Source: Lentzea atacamensis
GTDB taxonomy: Bacteria > Actinomycetota > Actinomycetes > Mycobacteriales > Pseudonocardiaceae
NCBI RefSeq assembly: GCF_003269295.1
Contig: NZ_QLTT01000005.1
Span: 310,001 to 374,000 of the forward strand
Direction of reading: 5' to 3'
Length of the DNA stretch: 64,000 bases
Under the pieces are notes generated by a model. The model searched no databases and was not told the DNA's origin. It was given only the letters and a program-made list of their open reading frames with translations. How positions within the stretch are numbered: the stretch's first letter is position 1; every line of letters starts with the position of its first letter. Below are positions 62,058 to 64,000 of this stretch, piece by piece. The position numbers were made by a program, and so were the translations under genes.

Positions 62058-62996
62058 TCACCGCAATGCCGCCAGCAGATGAGACAGGTTGACACCAACG
62101 GCGTCCGCCAACCGGCGCACGACTTCCGGAGCGGGTGCCAGCGGGTGGGTGTCACGGGTGGCCGGCAGGCCTTCACCGCCGGAAAACTTCGATTGCGGGG
62201 TGACCGGCGCGAGGATCGGGTAGACGCGCCAGCGCGGCACCTTCGAGTCCGCCATGGCGAGCGTGTTCTCGTGCCACAGCATCACGGCGGATTGGCGTTC
62301 GTTGCGCGCGAGCACGCACCCGTAGCCCGTGAGGGTGATCGCGCGTGCGGCCGCCCGGACGGGGTTGCGGAAGTCGCCGTCCACCACCCACACGCCGTTC
62401 ATGACCTCGGCGTTGAGACCTTCCGCCTCCAGCGCGGCGAGGGTCTCGGCGTGCTGGTCGTCCGCGGCGGCCGTGGCCAGTTCGACCACCTCCTGCACCT
62501 CGGAGGCCGTCACGACGCGTGCACCGGCCTCCGTGGAGGCGTGCAGGAGGCGTTCGACGTGCCGGTCCTCCGCGTAGGCCGCCCACTCCTGGGCCTTCTC
62601 CCACGCCGCACGTGCGATGACGTCCGCCTCGGAACCACCGCGCAGCCGTGCGTCCTGCAACAGCTGTGCGAGCACCACGGCGATGACAGAGCTCAACAGG
62701 CCGTCGTCACGTGACTCGTCGCCTTCGGGCACGAGAGTGCCCACCAGGTCACGCAGGTCCGCGCGCCAGCTCTCGTCGCCCGCCCACACGCCGATGGCGA
62801 GCAGGTTCAGGTAGTGGTCCGCGATGGCCATCCGCACGAGCAACGGCTGAGAGCCCGCCTCCCGCGCGTCACGCCGTGCGGTCGCCTTCATCTGCGGCCG
62901 CTCCGCGGGATCGACCACGCTCACGCGGATCTTGTCGAGTTCGTCGAGGAAGTCGTCCCACCGGTTCTCCGAAAACCGGGCGAAGACGTCGTCCAC
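62058..62996 (-). CDS. Hypothetical protein coupled to FolP-like gene
   Basis: 312 residues from GTG 62996 with GGAGG 7 bp upstream, the start lying 1 bp past the FolP-like stop. No known domain is clear. Helical N-terminal half (VFARFSENRWDDFLDELDKI, EWAAYAEDRHVERLLHASTE). The second half has VMNGVWVVDGDFRNPVRAAA, YGCVLARNERQSAVMLWHEN and VVRRLADAVGVNLSHLLAAL. No signal peptide. Probably cytoplasmic; the tight coupling suggests a shared process with the FolP-like protein. Confidence 0.65.
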   Translation of the reverse strand: MDDVFARFSENRWDDFLDELDKIRVSVVDPAERPQMKATARRDAREAGSQPLLVRMAIADHYLNLLAIGVWAGDESWRADLRDLVGTLVPEGDESRDDGLLSSVIAVVLAQLLQDARLRGGSEADVIARAAWEKAQEWAAYAEDRHVERLLHASTEAGARVVTASEVQEVVELATAAADDQHAETLAALEAEGLNAEVMNGVWVVDGDFRNPVRAAARAITLTGYGCVLARNERQSAVMLWHENTLAMADSKVPRWRVYPILAPVTPQSKFSGGEGLPATRDTHPLAPAPEVVRRLADAVGVNLSHLLAALR

Positions 62997-62997
62997 C

Positions 62998-63834
62998 TCA
63001 TACCTCCAGCTCAAGTCGAGCGACGGACTCGAGTACTCGTCTTGTGCGCGCCACTTCGTGCGCACGGAACACCGCGGCGCCCGCCACCGCCGCGATCGCA
63101 GTCGCGACGAGGGTGCCCTCGACGCGCTCGTGCAGTTCCACGCCGAGGGTCTCCCCGACGAAGTCCTTGTTGGACAACGCCATCAGCACCGGCCACCCGG
63201 TCGCCACCAGCTCGTCCGTGTGCCGCACCAGCGCCAGGCTGTGCCATGTGTTCTTGCCGAAGTCGTGTGTGGGGTCGATCAGCACGCTCTTGCGCGGCAC
63301 ACCGAGCGCGACCACTCGCTCAGCGTGCGCGGTCGTCTCCGCGATGACGTCCGCCACGAGGTCCGGATAGCTCACCCTATGCGGGCGCGTCCTGGGCTTC
63401 ACACCGCCCGTGTGCGAGCAGACGTACCCGGCGCCGTACTCCGCGGCGACCTCGGCCAGCCCGGGGTCCGCGCCCGCCCACGTGTCGTTGAGCAGGTCGG
63501 CACCGGCCTCGCAGGCGAGCCTGCCGACGTCCGCCCGCCACGTGTCGCTGCTGATGACCAGGTCCGGATAGGCCTCGCGCACGCGGGCGATGAACGGCAC
63601 GACGCGGCGCGCTTCCTCGCCGGAGTCGACGACGTCGCCGGGGCCCGCCTTCACGCCACCGATGTCGACGATGTCCGCGCCCTCCTCCACGACGCGGTGC
63701 ACGGCCTCCATCGCCACGTTCTCGGCGTAGTTGGCGCCCTTGTCGTAGAAGGAGTCCGGGGTGCGGTTGATGATCGCCATCACCAGCGCGCGGTCACGGA
63801 CGACGGTCCGGCCGCGGAACTGGAGCTCGATCAC
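62998..63834 (-). CDS. Dihydropteroate synthase-like protein (FolP paralogue)
   Basis: 278 residues in a TIM-barrel pterin-binding fold: VMAIINRTPDSFYDKGANYA (canonical NVTPDSFSDGG is altered), DIVDIGGVKAGPGD, LVISSDTWRADV, GADLLNDTWAG, LIDPTHDFGKN, LMALSNKDFVGETLG. The canonical SxKSFIG and C-terminal RVHDV elements are changed (SNKDFVG; FRAHEV). It resembles the FolP2 paralogue of mycobacteria, which is not thought to be the main folate enzyme. Start GTG 63834. No folate genes lie nearby. Confidence 0.8.
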   Translation of the reverse strand: MIELQFRGRTVVRDRALVMAIINRTPDSFYDKGANYAENVAMEAVHRVVEEGADIVDIGGVKAGPGDVVDSGEEARRVVPFIARVREAYPDLVISSDTWRADVGRLACEAGADLLNDTWAGADPGLAEVAAEYGAGYVCSHTGGVKPRTRPHRVSYPDLVADVIAETTAHAERVVALGVPRKSVLIDPTHDFGKNTWHSLALVRHTDELVATGWPVLMALSNKDFVGETLGVELHERVEGTLVATAIAAVAGAAVFRAHEVARTRRVLESVARLELEV

Positions 63835-63896
63835 ATCCCGTGTCTACCAGGTGGTCCCCGGCCTTGGCACATGGCGGAGGTCTCATACTGCCTCGC

Positions 63897-64000
63897 GTGG
63901 AACTGGTGAAAGCGGTCGACGCACTTTGGCAGCGGGGCTGGCTGCCGTACGACGTTCGCGAGATGGTGTCGCGTTCACTCGATGAGTCGGCCACCTCTCT
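63897..64000 (+). CDS. DUF2786-like protein, 5' end only (runs off window)
   Basis: 34 codons from GTG 63897 read VELVKAVDALWQRGWLPYDV then REMVSRSLDESATS. The W-x2-GW-P-D segment is typical of the N-terminal arm of DUF2786 proteins, which are found near zinc-binding and folate-like genes. It is divergent from the FolP-like gene with 62 bp between. GCGGAGG lies 17 bp upstream, rather far, so GTG 63906 or a leaderless start are also possible. Confidence 0.5.
   Translation, partial: MELVKAVDALWQRGWLPYDVREMVSRSLDESATS

Noticed and set aside
1-64000. CRISPR arrays, insertion sequences, rRNA genes
   Set aside because: No regularly spaced repeats, no transposase-like frames and no rRNA sequence were found by reading.

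Overview
The window is GC-rich actinobacterial DNA. Genes use GTG starts freely, third codon positions are almost all G or C, and neighbouring genes often overlap by 4 bp (ATGA or GTGA). The protein repertoire fits the order Pseudonocardiales (a Lentzea, Saccharothrix or Kibdelosporangium relative): large secreted S8 peptidases, SigE-family sigma factors with membrane partners, PucR and LuxR/ATPase regulators, many TetR/GntR/MarR regulators, cytochromes P450 and DUF917 proteins. This is inference from protein style; no marker gene for taxonomy is present.

Left part (1-12 kb): the frameshifted end of a spermidine-synthase-like gene, a two-domain ABM protein, a TetR/MFS divergent pair with a clear operator, then a damaged stretch (about 3.1-4.3 kb). 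That stretch holds a decayed zinc-ribbon gene, a truncated tRNA-Lys(CTT) copy with its own terminator, and a deletion fusion of a sigma factor with its membrane partner. An MFS exporter, a RibD/DHFR-like reductase, a secreted S8 peptidase, a SigE-family sigma factor with its membrane partner, a YhhN-type protein and the intact tRNA-Lys(CTT) follow. The two tRNA copies form a 51-bp direct repeat 8.2 kb apart.

12.3-20.1 kb: one long tightly packed catabolic operon (HAD hydrolase, FAD amine/amino-acid oxidase, polar-amino-acid ABC importer, RidA, PLP D-threonine-aldolase-like protein, SDR) with a GntR/FCD regulator. A GTCGAC-centred site is shared by the operon promoter and the regulator promoter. 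20.1-30.2 kb: two more S8 peptidases of the same family in tandem, a glyoxalase remnant, a fatty-acid desaturase and a secreted HExxH metallopeptidase. All three S8 genes carry a GCAAC element about 70 bp before the start codon, and the sigma-factor gene has the same element.

30.2-41.8 kb: an SDR; an operon of a ribbon-helix-helix regulator, a DUF4097 protein, a DrrAB-type ABC exporter and a frameshifted P450; a TIM-barrel protein; a UspA domain with an ArsB/NhaD-like transporter; a DUF4082 secreted protein; a MarR/SnoaL pair with tandem operators; a Tat-exported glycosidase-like protein; and a methyltransferase. 41.9-50.5 kb: an orphan NarL-type sensor kinase; a five-gene operon (NCS1 permease, hydantoinase-A-like protein, two DUF917 proteins, PucR regulator) that looks like use of a cyclic amide or nucleobase-like compound; and small unknown genes, two of them frameshifted.

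50.6-58.3 kb is the most notable region. A type II Wadjet (SMC-like plasmid defence) operon jetABC lacks jetD, the nuclease subunit. Facing it is a DEDD exonuclease-BRCT gene whose middle domain has been moved and inverted. 58.3-64 kb: a large LuxR/ATPase regulator divergent from a compact P450, small unknown genes, a FolP paralogue and the start of a further gene. Several genes differ from intact form by a single base. Either decay is active here or the assembly has indel errors; reads would decide.
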